From: Pseudomonas urmiensis
GTDB lineage: Bacteria; Pseudomonadota; Gammaproteobacteria; Pseudomonadales; Pseudomonadaceae
Direction: 5' to 3'
Assembly (NCBI RefSeq): GCF_014268815.2
Contig: NZ_JABWRE020000001.1
Span: 625,001-689,000 of the forward strand
DNA: 64,000 nucleotides
A model generated the notes under the pieces. That model was not told where the DNA came from, did not search any database, and saw only the letters and a program-made list of their open reading frames with translations. Each line of letters begins with the position of its first letter. The stretch's first letter is position 1. Of this stretch, positions 18,689 through 26,638 are shown piece after piece. A program made the translations under genes and the position numbers.

Positions 18689-19804
18689 ATGAAGCGACTG
18701 GCTGGTCTTTCCGCCCTTGCCCTGATCATTTCCAGCACCAGCGGTTGCGGGTGGCTGTGGGGCGACGAGGGTTATTTCCGCGACCGCGGCAGCGATTACC
18801 TGCAGGCGCAACCGACCGCGCCAATGCAGTTGCCGCCGGACGCTGCCAACGTCAAGCGCCTCGATCCGCTGTTGCCGATCCCGCGTAACGTGGCTGACGA
18901 CACCGCCACTGGCGAGTACGAAGTACCGCGTCCGCAACCGCTGACGGCCGGTGCCGATATCAGTGATTTCAGCCTGCAGCGCAGCGGCAGCAGCCGTTGG
19001 GTACTGGCCCAGCGCTCGCCAGCCGAAGTCTGGCCGGTGACCCACCAGTTCTTCGAGGACAACGGCTTCCGTATCGCCGAAGAGCGCCCGCAGACCGGCG
19101 AATTCACCACCACCTGGCAGCGCTTCGATGAGCTCTCGGCGTCGCTCGGCCAGCGCCTGGCCAGCTCCGCCAGCAGCGGCGACAGCGAAGTACGGGTGCG
19201 GGTACGCATGGAGCCTGGCGTGCAGCGCAACACCTCCGAGGTGTATGTGGTCAGCGCCGAGCGCCCGGCCGGCAGCACTGCCGAGACCGAGTTCCCGTCC
19301 AGCTCCACCAACACCGCTGTCGATGCACTGCTGGTCGACGAAATGCTCGCCAGCATGAACCGTAGCGCCGAGAAGGGTGGTTCGGTCTCGCTGTTGGCCG
19401 CGCGTGATTTCGACGCACCAAGCCGCGTCAGCCTGAGCGAAGACGGCAGCGGCAACCCGGTGCTGTACCTGGGTTCTGACCTCGACCGCGCCTGGTCTGG
19501 CGTAGGCCGCGCCCTGGAGCAGGGTGAGTGGCGCGTCGAAGACATCAACCGCAGCCTGGGCCTGTACTACATCAACTTGTCCGAGAAACCTGACGACAAG
19601 CAGAACCAGCCAGGCTTCTTCAGCCGCCTGTTCGGCAGCGAGCCGACCAAGGAAGAGCGTGAAGAACGCGCCGAGCGTTATCAGGTGCGCCTGAGCAAGG
19701 TCGGCGAGAGCGTGCAGGTTACCGTCGAGAAGAACATCAACACCGTGGCCCCGGCCGATGTCGCCCGCCGCGTGCTGAGCGCCATTCAGGACCACCTGGG
19801 TTAA
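18689..19804 (+). CDS. bamC: Outer membrane protein assembly factor BamC (lipoprotein)
   Basis: A 371-residue lipoprotein with a lipobox ending in SGC (Cys20), the BamC N-terminal segment after it (GYFRDRGSDYLQAQ) and two helix-grip-like domains (about 90-210 and 250-370). BamC is a non-essential accessory of the BAM complex that inserts beta-barrel proteins. A GAGGAA motif precedes the ATG at 18689. It lies between dapA and an MBL-fold gene whose GTG start directly follows the bamC stop codon. Confidence 0.9.
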   Translation: MKRLAGLSALALIISSTSGCGWLWGDEGYFRDRGSDYLQAQPTAPMQLPPDAANVKRLDPLLPIPRNVADDTATGEYEVPRPQPLTAGADISDFSLQRSGSSRWVLAQRSPAEVWPVTHQFFEDNGFRIAEERPQTGEFTTTWQRFDELSASLGQRLASSASSGDSEVRVRVRMEPGVQRNTSEVYVVSAERPAGSTAETEFPSSSTNTAVDALLVDEMLASMNRSAEKGGSVSLLAARDFDAPSRVSLSEDGSGNPVLYLGSDLDRAWSGVGRALEQGEWRVEDINRSLGLYYINLSEKPDDKQNQPGFFSRLFGSEPTKEEREERAERYQVRLSKVGESVQVTVEKNINTVAPADVARRVLSAIQDHLG

Positions 19805-20563
19805 GTGCGCTTCGCGGTACTGGGAAGCGGCAGCCAGGGAAACGGCACGCTGATCGCCAGTGGTGACACGTTCATCCTGGTCGATTGCGGGTTCTCCCTG
19901 CGCGAAACCGAGCGGCGCCTGGCGCTGCTCGGGGTCTCGGCGGCGCAACTGAGCGCGGTGCTGGTCACCCACGAGCATGCCGATCATGTGCATGGCGTAG
20001 GCTTGCTGTCACGGCGCTACAATGTACCGGTCTACCTCAGCCAGGGCACCTTGCGCGGTTTGCGCAAGCCGGTGGAGGTGGCCGGTTTTCTCGGTTGTGG
20101 CGACACCCTCAGCATTGGCGCCTTGCAGGTCAGCGCGGCGCGGGTCGAGCATGATGCCTACGAGCCGTTGCAGTACGTGATCAGCGACGGTCGTCGGCGC
20201 TTCGGCATGCTGACTGACCTGGGCTGCTACGATGCACGCCTGCTGGAGCGCTACCAGGGCCTGGATGCACTGCTGATCGAGGCCAACCACTGCCGCGACC
20301 TGCTTGCTCGCGGCCATTACCCGCATTTCTTGAAATTGCGGGTCGGTGGCAACCAAGGACATTTGAACAACCACCAGGCCGCCAACCTGGTGGCCGAGCT
20401 GGGATGGCAGCACCTGCAACACCTGGTGCTGGCGCATCTGAGCAGCAAGAACAACCTGCCACAACTGGCCCGTCAGTGCTTCGTCGACACCTTGGGGTGC
20501 GACCCGGACTGGCTCCAGGTGGCGAATCAGGAACACGGGCTCGACTGGCGCGAAATCGCCTAG
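19805..20563 (+). CDS. MBL-fold metallo-hydrolase
   Basis: A 252-residue metallo-beta-lactamase-fold hydrolase with the metal-binding motif THEHADH (His56, His58, Asp60, His61) and a downstream aspartate in MLTDLGCYD. It resembles the YycJ/PhnP group of phosphodiesterase-like enzymes. The start is GTG at 19805, immediately after the bamC stop, so translation is probably coupled. purC follows by 30 bases, giving a dapA-bamC-MBL-purC transcription unit. Substrate unknown. Confidence 0.85.
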   Translation: MRFAVLGSGSQGNGTLIASGDTFILVDCGFSLRETERRLALLGVSAAQLSAVLVTHEHADHVHGVGLLSRRYNVPVYLSQGTLRGLRKPVEVAGFLGCGDTLSIGALQVSAARVEHDAYEPLQYVISDGRRRFGMLTDLGCYDARLLERYQGLDALLIEANHCRDLLARGHYPHFLKLRVGGNQGHLNNHQAANLVAELGWQHLQHLVLAHLSSKNNLPQLARQCFVDTLGCDPDWLQVANQEHGLDWREIA

Positions 20564-20593
20564 CCCAACTACTCAAGCAAGCGGAGCCCAATC

Positions 20594-21304
20594 ATGGAAA
20601 AACGCGAAGAACTCTACCGCGGCAAGGCCAAATCGGTTTACAAGACCGACGACGCCGACCGCTTGATCCTGCTGTTCCGTAACGACACCTCGGCGTTCGA
20701 CGGCAAGCGCATCGAACAGCTCGATCGCAAAGGCATGGTGAACAACAAGTTCAACGCCTTCATCATGCAAAAGCTTGAAGAAGCCGGCGTGCCGACCCAG
20801 TTCGACAAACTGCTGGGCGACAACGAGTGCCTGGTGAAGAAGCTCGACATGATCCCGGTCGAATGCGTCGTGCGTAACTACGCCGCCGGCAGCCTGGTCA
20901 AGCGCCTGGGCGTCGAGGAAGGCATCAAGCTCGAGCCCTCGACCTTCGAACTGTTCCTCAAGAACGACGAGAAGGGCGACCCGTTCATCAACGAATCCCA
21001 CGTGGTTGCGTTCGGCTGGGGCACCGCCGAGCAACTGGTCGAGATGAAGAAGCTGTCGCTGAAGGTCAACGAAGTGCTGAACAAGCTGTTCGATGACGCC
21101 GGCCTGCTGCTGGTCGACTTCAAGCTGGAGTTCGGCGTATTCCACGGCCAGATCGTTCTGGGCGACGAGTTCAGCCCTGACGGCTGCCGCCTGTGGGACA
21201 AGGAAACCCGCAGGAAGATGGACAAGGACCGCTTCCGCCAGGGTCTGGGCGACGTGATCGAAGCCTACGAAGAAGTTGCCAAGCGCCTGGGCGTGCCGCT
21301 GTAA
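20594..21304 (+). CDS. purC: Phosphoribosylaminoimidazole-succinocarboxamide synthase PurC
   Basis: A 236-residue SAICAR synthetase that adds aspartate to CAIR using ATP in purine biosynthesis. Signatures are [14 protein letters not shown] at the N-terminus, [13 protein letters not shown], and LVDFKLEFG...[13 protein letters not shown] for ATP/Mg2+ binding. Length and start are standard for the bacterial short form. It ends the dapA-bamC-MBL block; a tRNA promoter follows. Confidence 0.97.
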   Translation: MEKREELYRGKAKSVYKTDDADRLILLFRNDTSAFDGKRIEQLDRKGMVNNKFNAFIMQKLEEAGVPTQFDKLLGDNECLVKKLDMIPVECVVRNYAAGSLVKRLGVEEGIKLEPSTFELFLKNDEKGDPFINESHVVAFGWGTAEQLVEMKKLSLKVNEVLNKLFDDAGLLLVDFKLEFGVFHGQIVLGDEFSPDGCRLWDKETRRKMDKDRFRQGLGDVIEAYEEVAKRLGVPL

Positions 21305-21358
21305 GGCCCGTGTTGACGCAAGCGTTTGATACCACGCGAATTTTTTTCAAATAAAGGT

Positions 21359-21386
21359 TTGCCTTTCGCGAAATCGCTGGTATCAT
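21359..21386 (+). promoter_or_regulatory. Promoter of tRNA-Ser
   Basis: TTGCCT (21359-21364), 16 bases, TATCAT (21381-21386), placing initiation a few bases before the tRNA's first base at 21397. Confidence 0.6.
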
Positions 21387-21396
21387 GCGCGCCACT

Positions 21397-21486
21397 GGAG
21401 AGATGCCGGAGTGGTCGAACGGGACGGATTCGAAATCCGTTGTACTGGCAACAGTACCTAGGGTTCAAATCCCTATCTCTCCGCCA
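21397..21486 (+). tRNA. tRNA-Ser (anticodon CGA)
   Basis: A 90-base class II tRNA with a 7-bp acceptor stem GGAGAGA / TCTCTCC and an encoded GCCA end. The anticodon stem-loop carries CGA at 21431-21433 (reads UCG). A long variable arm (TGTACTGGCAACAGTACC region) and the T-loop GGTTCAAATCC complete it. It is followed directly by a strong terminator. Confidence 0.96.
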
Positions 21487-21496
21487 TACATCGAGA

Positions 21497-21528
21497 AGCC
21501 CCGCAGATTAACGTCTGCGGGGCTTTTT
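21497..21528 (+). terminator. Rho-independent terminator of tRNA-Ser
   Basis: An 11-bp perfect stem (AGCCCCGCAGA / TCTGCGGGGCT) with loop TTAACG, followed by TTTTT. Confidence 0.95.
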
Positions 21529-21529
21529 C

Positions 21530-21849
21530 GTTTCTGGATTTAAGCTATACATCACTTCCTCTGCTGGCATGCTCGCAGAGAGCACAGGACGCAGTAGGGG
21601 ATCGGTTGAGATTTTAGGATGAATCCACTAGGGGTAGGTCTTTTCTCAGGATCAGCATGAGATCCAAAAGGACAATGGCGACGTCGGTGCCGACTGGAGA
21701 AACTCAGACAATTCGATTCCATTCCAGTCGATGCTTCCCACTCCTTATCTTGTGAAAGTACGTACTCATCAGTAATGGGTTTAAGGGCCCATGCTCTTTT
21801 CTCGTCCTGCGTACTTATTGCGTTAGGTACGCAGGATTACGTCACGAAA
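21530..21849. other. Gene-free region behind the tRNA
   Basis: About 320 bases with lower GC than the chromosome around it. No convincing gene. Near its end, TCCTGCGTAC / GTACGCAGGA (21805-21836) form a 10-bp perfect stem with a 12-base loop. It could end transcription of the minus-strand lipoprotein gene, though it lacks a U-tract. No repeat of the tRNA 3' end was found that would mark an attachment site. Confidence 0.5.
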
Positions 21850-22299
21850 TTATTGGGATGCAGCTAGAGTGCACTTTTGCAGGTGCGCTTGACCGATGTC
21901 CTCAGGAACAATTTCAAGCTTTGCTCCACCTACAAACACGCCAACCTTGATCGACTGACGCACGTAGTAATTCTTGCCAGCAGCCGCTACCAAATCGATC
22001 ACATTGTCACTGAACTCTGATTCAGTACCGATCTTGTGCAGGCCAGGTGTGATCAAGCGATGGAAGTACACCCGGTTCGCGGTCTCACCGATAGTCTTGC
22101 CATCCAGCGTGACAGTTTTCTTCAAGCCCTGGCCTGCAAAACTGTCACGGTAGATGTACAGCCCGGCTTGGTCAGCGGGAGGTGAGGCAAATGTCTTGAG
22201 CGCTGCGTCGGCCTGTGGTGACTCCATCGGTACAGACGCGCACCCGGTGAGGATGGCAAAGCCAACGGCGGCCGCGAAAAGCTTAATTCGAGCGTGCAT
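21850..22299 (-). CDS. DUF2846-type small lipoprotein
   Basis: A 149-residue protein with a lipoprotein signal ending ILTGC (Cys20). The mature part (AGLYIYRDSFAGQG, LDGKTIGET, then an LITPGLHKI segment) matches the DUF2846 pattern of small periplasmic beta-rich lipoproteins found beside secretion or envelope-stress genes. Function unknown. It lies in the accessory patch behind tRNA-Ser, with no obvious partner; the next gene starts divergently about 345 bases away. Confidence 0.78.
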   Translation of the reverse strand: MHARIKLFAAAVGFAILTGCASVPMESPQADAALKTFASPPADQAGLYIYRDSFAGQGLKKTVTLDGKTIGETANRVYFHRLITPGLHKIGTESEFSDNVIDLVAAAGKNYYVRQSIKVGVFVGGAKLEIVPEDIGQAHLQKCTLAASQ

Positions 22300-22643
22300 A
22301 TGAGTCCTTTATCAATCGATACCTAGTTTGGGCGACTCCAAGTCGCTGATGGCATTATGCCGTGATCTATTACAGGTTCGAAGCTATTTGAGTCAAAAGC
22401 GATGACGATCCCTTGCGGTGCCCACTGTTAAACGCCTTAAAGCGATACCCCACGAATGTAGGTTCTCCTCAAGTGCACTTGCTGGAACGCGTCACGACGA
22501 GGAGTCAGGGACTTATCACTGGCGTTTTTCTCGTGTGAAAACATCTGATCAATCGATGTCGCCGTGCTGGCATGCTGCAATCATTGCACCCCATCCGCGC
22601 CTTGTAGAGAATCGCCTCCTTTGCCTCGAAGGGATGCGTGCAA
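22300..22643. other. Intergenic region, no gene recognised
   Basis: About 340 bases between two divergent genes. A small open frame on the plus strand (22418-22678) overlaps the next gene in another frame and has no ribosome-binding site or recognisable sequence. GC is below that of neighbouring genes. Promoters for both flanking genes must lie here, but I cannot place them with confidence. Confidence 0.45.
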
Positions 22644-23123
22644 ATGAAGTTCGATGGGACTTTTCAATACATGGGTAATCACGGGATCGTCTTCAACGTC
22701 TCGCAGATCACTCTCTCCGACAGCGACCGCCCACGCCTGCGCGAGCTGCATTTTGGCGAAGCGAAAAGCGCCCATTACGAAGTCAGCAGCAAGGTCGTTG
22801 AGGTCTACGACAAGATGCAGGCCAAGAACCTGCCGTGCCTGATGATGATCGGCATTTCCAAGCCGCTGACCCGGCAGCAGGGCGACGTGCTGAACGCGCA
22901 GCGCACCACCGTTGCCAACATTGCAGCGAGTGCGTTCACTAGCGCCACCAGTGCTGTCGCCACTCCCTATGTGGGGGTTCCTTTAGGGGCGGGAGTACGT
23001 CTTTATGCCAATAAAATCCTGCCCACCTACCATGCTGGCGACGTACTGGTCAGCATTGAGGCGCAGGTCAATGGCGGGATTGGTCCACAGCGCTCGGGCA
23101 CGTCGCTGATTATCAAGGCTTGA
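22644..23123 (+). CDS. Uncharacterised protein, first gene of a two-gene unit
   Basis: A 159-residue protein I do not recognise. The ATG at 22644 has GAAGGGA nine bases upstream, a better start than the in-frame GTG at 22638. The N-terminal half is soluble-looking with YMGNHGIVFNVSQITLSD and a KPLTRQQGD turn. A small-residue, weakly hydrophobic segment (about residues 88-120, rich in Ala, Thr, Ser, Val and Gly) could be a membrane or amphipathic helix pair, and the tail is glycine-containing. The next gene, a tiny membrane protein, starts 12 bases after its stop. The pair is probably co-transcribed and ends at a strong terminator. Confidence 0.65.
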   Translation: MKFDGTFQYMGNHGIVFNVSQITLSDSDRPRLRELHFGEAKSAHYEVSSKVVEVYDKMQAKNLPCLMMIGISKPLTRQQGDVLNAQRTTVANIAASAFTSATSAVATPYVGVPLGAGVRLYANKILPTYHAGDVLVSIEAQVNGGIGPQRSGTSLIIKA

Positions 23124-23134
23124 GGGAAGCGTAC

Positions 23135-23377
23135 ATGTCCGACATTACTCAACTGGTCATCGCCCTGGTGCTGTTCTTCCTGCTTGATCAGTTTCTGAAG
23201 CCCTATTTACTGCGCAAGTGGCTAGGGGTGACGTTACTGGTGGCTGGTGCGATTGGCTGCATTACTGCAGGTCAGATCCAAGTGATGGGGGCTGACCTGG
23301 GGTTGTGGTCAGTCTTTGCTGTGTCCCTGGGTGTAGGGTTGTTCATCAGGCGACGGCGGTTTTTCGAAGTTGGCTAA
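23135..23377 (+). CDS. Small two-helix membrane protein, second gene of the unit
   Basis: An 80-residue protein starting at the ATG at 23135, with GAGGGAAG ten bases upstream. Two or three hydrophobic segments (about residues 5-20, 31-47 and 51-70) are followed by a positive tail RRRRFF, which should face the cytoplasm. No family recognised. It follows the preceding orphan gene by 12 bases and is closed by the shared terminator at 23391. Confidence 0.65.
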   Translation: MSDITQLVIALVLFFLLDQFLKPYLLRKWLGVTLLVAGAIGCITAGQIQVMGADLGLWSVFAVSLGVGLFIRRRRFFEVG

Positions 23378-23390
23378 CGTCGAGCGATGT

Positions 23391-23427
23391 AAAGCCCCTG
23401 ATCTCAGCGAAGAGGTCAGGGGCTTTT
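23391..23427. terminator. Bidirectional terminator between convergent genes
   Basis: A 15-bp stem (AAAGCCCCTGATCTC / GAGGTCAGGGGCTTT, one G-T pair) ending in TTTTTG on the plus strand and preceded by AAA, so it can serve both the plus-strand pair and the minus-strand DUF3077 gene. Confidence 0.92.
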
Positions 23428-23434
23428 TGTACAT

Positions 23435-23740
23435 TCAGCGAGCTGCATCGCCGAGCGGTTGTTCTGCCGCAAGCGAGACTTTCTGCGACAAGGCTTTGGC
23501 CATACCCGAGAGATAATGCACTGCTGTCATCAAAGTCGGCGCGTTTTTCAGATCCTGATTGATAGCGAGATCGCTGAGCATGTGCGCGCAACTTATCAGC
23601 GTTGTTGATTGTTCCAGCGCATAGTCCACGGCATGGCCGGCGACCACTCGAAACAGTGGTTCTGGATTATTGATGTCGCCGCTATCACCGAAACCCGCTA
23701 TGCCATGCGTGGTTGCAAGGGGTTCTTTATCCTTGGTCAT
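23435..23740 (-). CDS. DUF3077 family protein
   Basis: A 101-residue protein with the DUF3077 pattern PLFRVVAGHAVDYALEQSTTL followed by a helical LMTAVHYLSGMAKAL. This small family occurs almost only in Pseudomonas, often in several copies per genome, and has no assigned function; the helices suggest a small soluble bundle. Its ATG at 23740 lies inside the 3' end of the 39-codon frame upstream (14-base overlap), so translation is probably coupled. Confidence 0.75.
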   Translation of the reverse strand: MTKDKEPLATTHGIAGFGDSGDINNPEPLFRVVAGHAVDYALEQSTTLISCAHMLSDLAINQDLKNAPTLMTAVHYLSGMAKALSQKVSLAAEQPLGDAAR

Positions 23741-23846
23741 TCTGTCTCTCCTTGATGTGAATAAACCTGTCAGTGCCGTAAGTTGATGCGGCGACAGGCA
23801 ACTTCAAACCTGAGTGCAGAGGAGGGTCGGGGACAATCTTGCGCAT
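23727..23846 (-). CDS. 39-residue small protein overlapping the DUF3077 gene
   Basis: A short frame (MRKIVPDPP... to RQNDQG) with an excellent AAGGAGA six bases before its ATG at 23846. The MRKIVPDPP start is typical of larger Pseudomonas DUF3077/DUF6124-like proteins, which usually run to 80-120 residues. Here the frame ends after 39 codons inside the start of the DUF3077 gene. It may be a genuine small protein, a coupling leader, or the 5' remnant of a gene shortened by frameshift. It is too short to assign a function. Confidence 0.6.
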   Translation of the reverse strand: MRKIVPDPPLHSGLKLPVAASTYGTDRFIHIKERQNDQG

Positions 23847-24321
23847 GTTATCTCCTTGGGTCATAAGGAGTTGCACGCCAACGCTGTCAAACGAATGGAG
23901 GCAACTGTACGCAGGTTGACAGACCGGTGACCCAAGAACCCCGGCGCACACGAATGTGCCCCGCGTACAGCTGCCATCGAGCGCAGCCACGGGCTTGAGT
24001 CGGTGGGCCTGTCAAAGCCGGTCGCTGATTTGGCAGCGACCGGCTGAGACTAGGGACAGTTCTCGGCAGTGGCAACGGCTTGAGGGCGCACGGAGTCTGT
24101 TTGGGAAATGGACTACAAGCTATCGGGAAATTCTGATTAAGCGGTGTAGGAATGGTGTTGTTTTCGCCGGGATGGCCTCACCGCGGGCAAGCCCGCTCCT
24201 ACAGGTGGCGGGGTGTTTTTATAATGGCGGATCGGATCCAATAGTTTGAACGGTATATGGAAATGGGTTAGCATCCGCGCGCCATCAGTATGCTGGCGCA
24301 TCATTATTTAAAGGACTTTGT
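23847..24321. other. Intergenic region with a hairpin and a single REP
   Basis: About 475 bases without a convincing gene. It contains a perfect 11-bp hairpin GCCGGTCGCTG / CAGCGACCGGC (24017-24044), followed on the minus strand by TTTGAC. A single REP copy lies at 24171-24205 (GGATGGCCTCACCGCGGGCA, then AGCCCGCTCC). Promoters for the yhfL-like gene and the minus-strand small-gene pair must lie here. Confidence 0.55.
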
Positions 24322-24513
24322 ATGAAAAAGCTGTTCAAAGCTACCGTTGCAGTAGCAGTCGTTTCGGGTGTTGCTCTGCTGTCGGGCTGCACCGGTCAGG
24401 TCTACAACCAGCAAAAGAATTGCTCCTACGACTACCTGTTCCACCCTTCGGTTTCTATCTCTAAAGTTATCGGCGGCTGCGGTCCAATCGACAAGCTGCC
24501 ACGCCCGCAGTAA
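24322..24513 (+). CDS. YhfL-like small lipoprotein (DUF4223)
   Basis: A 63-residue lipoprotein with a signal ending LLSGC (Cys23). The mature part, NCSYDYLFHPSVSISKVIGG then CGP, is very close to E. coli YhfL. The two mature cysteines besides the lipidated one (in KNCSY and GGCGP) could form a disulfide. Function unknown. The gene is monocistronic with a strong terminator directly behind it, a layout typical of abundant small lipoproteins. Confidence 0.88.
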   Translation: MKKLFKATVAVAVVSGVALLSGCTGQVYNQQKNCSYDYLFHPSVSISKVIGGCGPIDKLPRPQ

Positions 24514-24550
24514 TTTTAGTTGCCTGACTGAACCCTTCTGGATTCAGTCC

Positions 24551-24586
24551 AAAACCCCCTGGCATGAAAGTGCCAGGGGGTTTTTG
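24551..24586 (+). terminator. Rho-independent terminator of the yhfL-like gene
   Basis: A 14-bp perfect stem AAAACCCCCTGGCA / TGCCAGGGGGTTTT with loop TGAAAG, followed by further T residues. Confidence 0.95.
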
Positions 24587-24652
24587 TTTATGGCCCCGGG
24601 CGCGGCGTTTGGTCACTGAGGCATCCCGCCACCTTGCGCCGGCCTGCGCAAT

Positions 24653-24680
24653 TTGTTTGTGCTGGCATTTGCGTTACAAT
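24653..24680 (+). promoter_or_regulatory. Possible promoter of mqo
   Basis: TTGTTT (24653-24658), 16 bases, TACAAT (24675-24680), about 160 bases before the mqo start. The rest of the gap from 24587 to 24842 shows no gene or repeat, so mqo would have a long leader. Confidence 0.4.
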
Positions 24681-24842
24681 CGGCGAAACGTTTCAGCCCT
24701 GGCCGGTCAATTCGACCATCGGCTGGCGTCCCTGTTTCTAAGCTGCTGACTCCAATGATCAATAACAAGCGTGCGCTGAAGGACATGGATAAACGAGGCC
24801 CGGCCTAGGCCTTCCTTACGTGCTAACGATTGGAATTGATCA

Positions 24843-26480
24843 ATGTTCAAGAAAGCTGGCAAGACCCTGCTGGGTCTGGCTGTAGCGGCAAGCCTGATGC
24901 AGGCGCACGCTGACGAAGCCAAGAAAGTCGACGTGCTGCTGGTTGGCGGCGGCATCATGAGTTCGACCCTGGCGGTCTGGCTCAACGAGCTGGAGCCTAG
25001 CTGGTCGATGGAGATGGTCGAGCGCCTGGATGGCGTGGCTGAAGAAAGCTCCAACGGCTGGAACAACGCCGGTACCGGCCACTCCGCCCTGGCCGAGCTG
25101 AACTACACCCCGGAAGACAAAGACGGCAACGTCAATATCTCCAAGGCCATCGAGATCAACGAGTCGTTCCAGATCTCCCGCCAGTTCTGGTCGTGGCAGG
25201 TCCGTCAGGGCGTGCTGAACAACCCGCGCTCGTTCATCAACACCACCCCGCACATGAGCTTCGTCTGGGGTGATGACAACATCAAGTTCCTCAAGAAGCG
25301 TTACGACGCGCTGCAAACCAGCCCGCTGTTCCGCCCGATGCAGTACTCCGAAGACCACGCGCAAATCGCCAAGTGGGTTCCGCTGATGATGGAAGGGCGT
25401 GACCCGAACCAGAAGCTGGCCGTGACCTGGACGCCGATCGGCACCGACGTCAACTTCGGCGAGATCACCCGCCAGTTCGTCAAGCACCTGCAAACCCGCG
25501 AGAACTTCGACCTCAAGCTGTCCAGCGAAGTGCAGGACATCACCCGCAACGAAGACGGCTCCTGGCACGTCGAGTACAAGAACCTCAAGGACGGCACCAC
25601 CACCGCCACCGACGCCAAGTTCCTGTTCATCGGTGCTGGCGGCGGCGCGCTGAAGCTGCTGCAAAAATCCGGCATCCCGGAAGCCAAGGAATACGCAGGC
25701 TTCCCGGTGGGTGGCTCGTTCCTGGTGACCGAGAACCCGACCATTGCCATGCAGCACATGGCCAAGGCCTACGGCATCGCCTCGACCGGCGCGCCACCCA
25801 TGTCGGTTCCGCACCTCGATACCCGCGTGCTCGATGGCAAGCGCGTGATCCTGTTTGGCCCATTCGCGACCTTCTCGACCAAGTTCCTCAAGAACGGCTC
25901 GTACCTGGACCTGCTGAGCAGCACCACGCTGCACAACGTCTGGCCGATGACCAAGGTCGGTGTCGATCAGTACCCGCTGGTCGAGTACCTCGCAGGCCAG
26001 CTGATGCTGTCTGACGACGATCGCTTCGCGGCCCTGCAGACCTACTTCCCGCACGCCAAGAAAGAAGACTGGCGTCTGTGGCAGGCCGGTCAGCGCGTGC
26101 AGATCATCAAGCATGACGAAGACAAGGGCGGCGTGCTGAAGCTGGGCACCGAAGTGGTCACTTCCCAGGATCGCTCGATCGCAGGCCTGCTGGGTGCATC
26201 GCCAGGTGCCTCGACCGCCGCGCCGATCATGCTGACCGTGCTCGAAACCGTGTTCAAAGAGAAAGTCGCCACGCCTGAGTGGCAAGCCAAGCTGCACCAG
26301 ATCGTGCCGAGCTACGGCACCAAGCTGAACGACTCGCCAGCCGCGGTGCAGAAAGAGTGGAACTACACCTCTGAAGTGCTGCAGCTGGAGAAGCCACCGG
26401 TGATCGATCAGACCGTGAGCACCGACGCTACCCCGAGCAAGCCGGTTGAAGCCAATCCTGCTAGCGACATGGCGTTGTAA
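24843..26480 (+). CDS. mqo: Malate:quinone oxidoreductase
   Basis: A 545-residue FAD enzyme that oxidises malate to oxaloacetate and passes electrons to ubiquinone. Mqo features are the dinucleotide-binding [37 protein letters not shown], and a C-terminal [16 protein letters not shown]. Unlike the E. coli enzyme, the protein begins with a secretory-type segment ([21 protein letters not shown], about residues 3-23), which could be a cleaved signal or a membrane anchor. P. putida strains carry several mqo paralogues; which one this is cannot be fixed here. The gene is monocistronic, ending at a REP pair and terminator. Confidence 0.93.
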   Translation: MFKKAGKTLLGLAVAASLMQAHADEAKKVDVLLVGGGIMSSTLAVWLNELEPSWSMEMVERLDGVAEESSNGWNNAGTGHSALAELNYTPEDKDGNVNISKAIEINESFQISRQFWSWQVRQGVLNNPRSFINTTPHMSFVWGDDNIKFLKKRYDALQTSPLFRPMQYSEDHAQIAKWVPLMMEGRDPNQKLAVTWTPIGTDVNFGEITRQFVKHLQTRENFDLKLSSEVQDITRNEDGSWHVEYKNLKDGTTTATDAKFLFIGAGGGALKLLQKSGIPEAKEYAGFPVGGSFLVTENPTIAMQHMAKAYGIASTGAPPMSVPHLDTRVLDGKRVILFGPFATFSTKFLKNGSYLDLLSSTTLHNVWPMTKVGVDQYPLVEYLAGQLMLSDDDRFAALQTYFPHAKKEDWRLWQAGQRVQIIKHDEDKGGVLKLGTEVVTSQDRSIAGLLGASPGASTAAPIMLTVLETVFKEKVATPEWQAKLHQIVPSYGTKLNDSPAAVQKEWNYTSEVLQLEKPPVIDQTVSTDATPSKPVEANPASDMAL

Positions 26481-26520
26481 GACTGCGCCGGCCCTGGCGA
26501 CGTTGTGATGTCGCCGGTGC

Positions 26521-26583
26521 CATCGCGGGGCAAGCCCGCTCCTACGCAATCCCGTAGGAGCGGGCTTGCCCCGCGATGAGGCC
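26521..26583. repeat. REP inverted pair (REPIN)
   Basis: CATCGCGGGGCAAGCCCGCT and its inverted copy, ending GATGAGGCC, are separated by a short loop (ACGCAATCCCGT). It lies directly behind mqo. Confidence 0.92.
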
Positions 26584-26600
26584 AGTAGCTTCAGCCAAGA

Positions 26601-26630
26601 ACCACGAGGTTAACCCCTCGTGGTTTTTTT
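26601..26630 (+). terminator. Terminator after mqo
   Basis: A 9-bp stem ACCACGAGG / CCTCGTGGT with loop TTAACC and seven T residues on the plus strand. The convergent polyamine-binding-protein gene ends 9 bases further on and may use it from the other side. Confidence 0.92.
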
Positions 26631-26638
26631 ACGCCCAA

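Noticed and set aside
22418..22678. 86-residue frame ahead of the orphan two-gene unit
   Set aside because: No ribosome-binding site, overlaps the next gene in another frame, and the sequence looks random.
21397..24590. Genomic island or prophage integrated at tRNA-Ser
   Set aside because: The region is gene-poor and accessory-looking, but no integrase, phage gene or second copy of the tRNA 3' end was found within the window.
24840..26549. Long open frame (569 residues) on the minus strand across mqo
   Set aside because: It lies exactly antisense to a clear mqo gene; its sequence is the Arg/Val/Gly/His-rich type produced by codon-biased high-GC DNA, with no family motif or ribosome-binding site.
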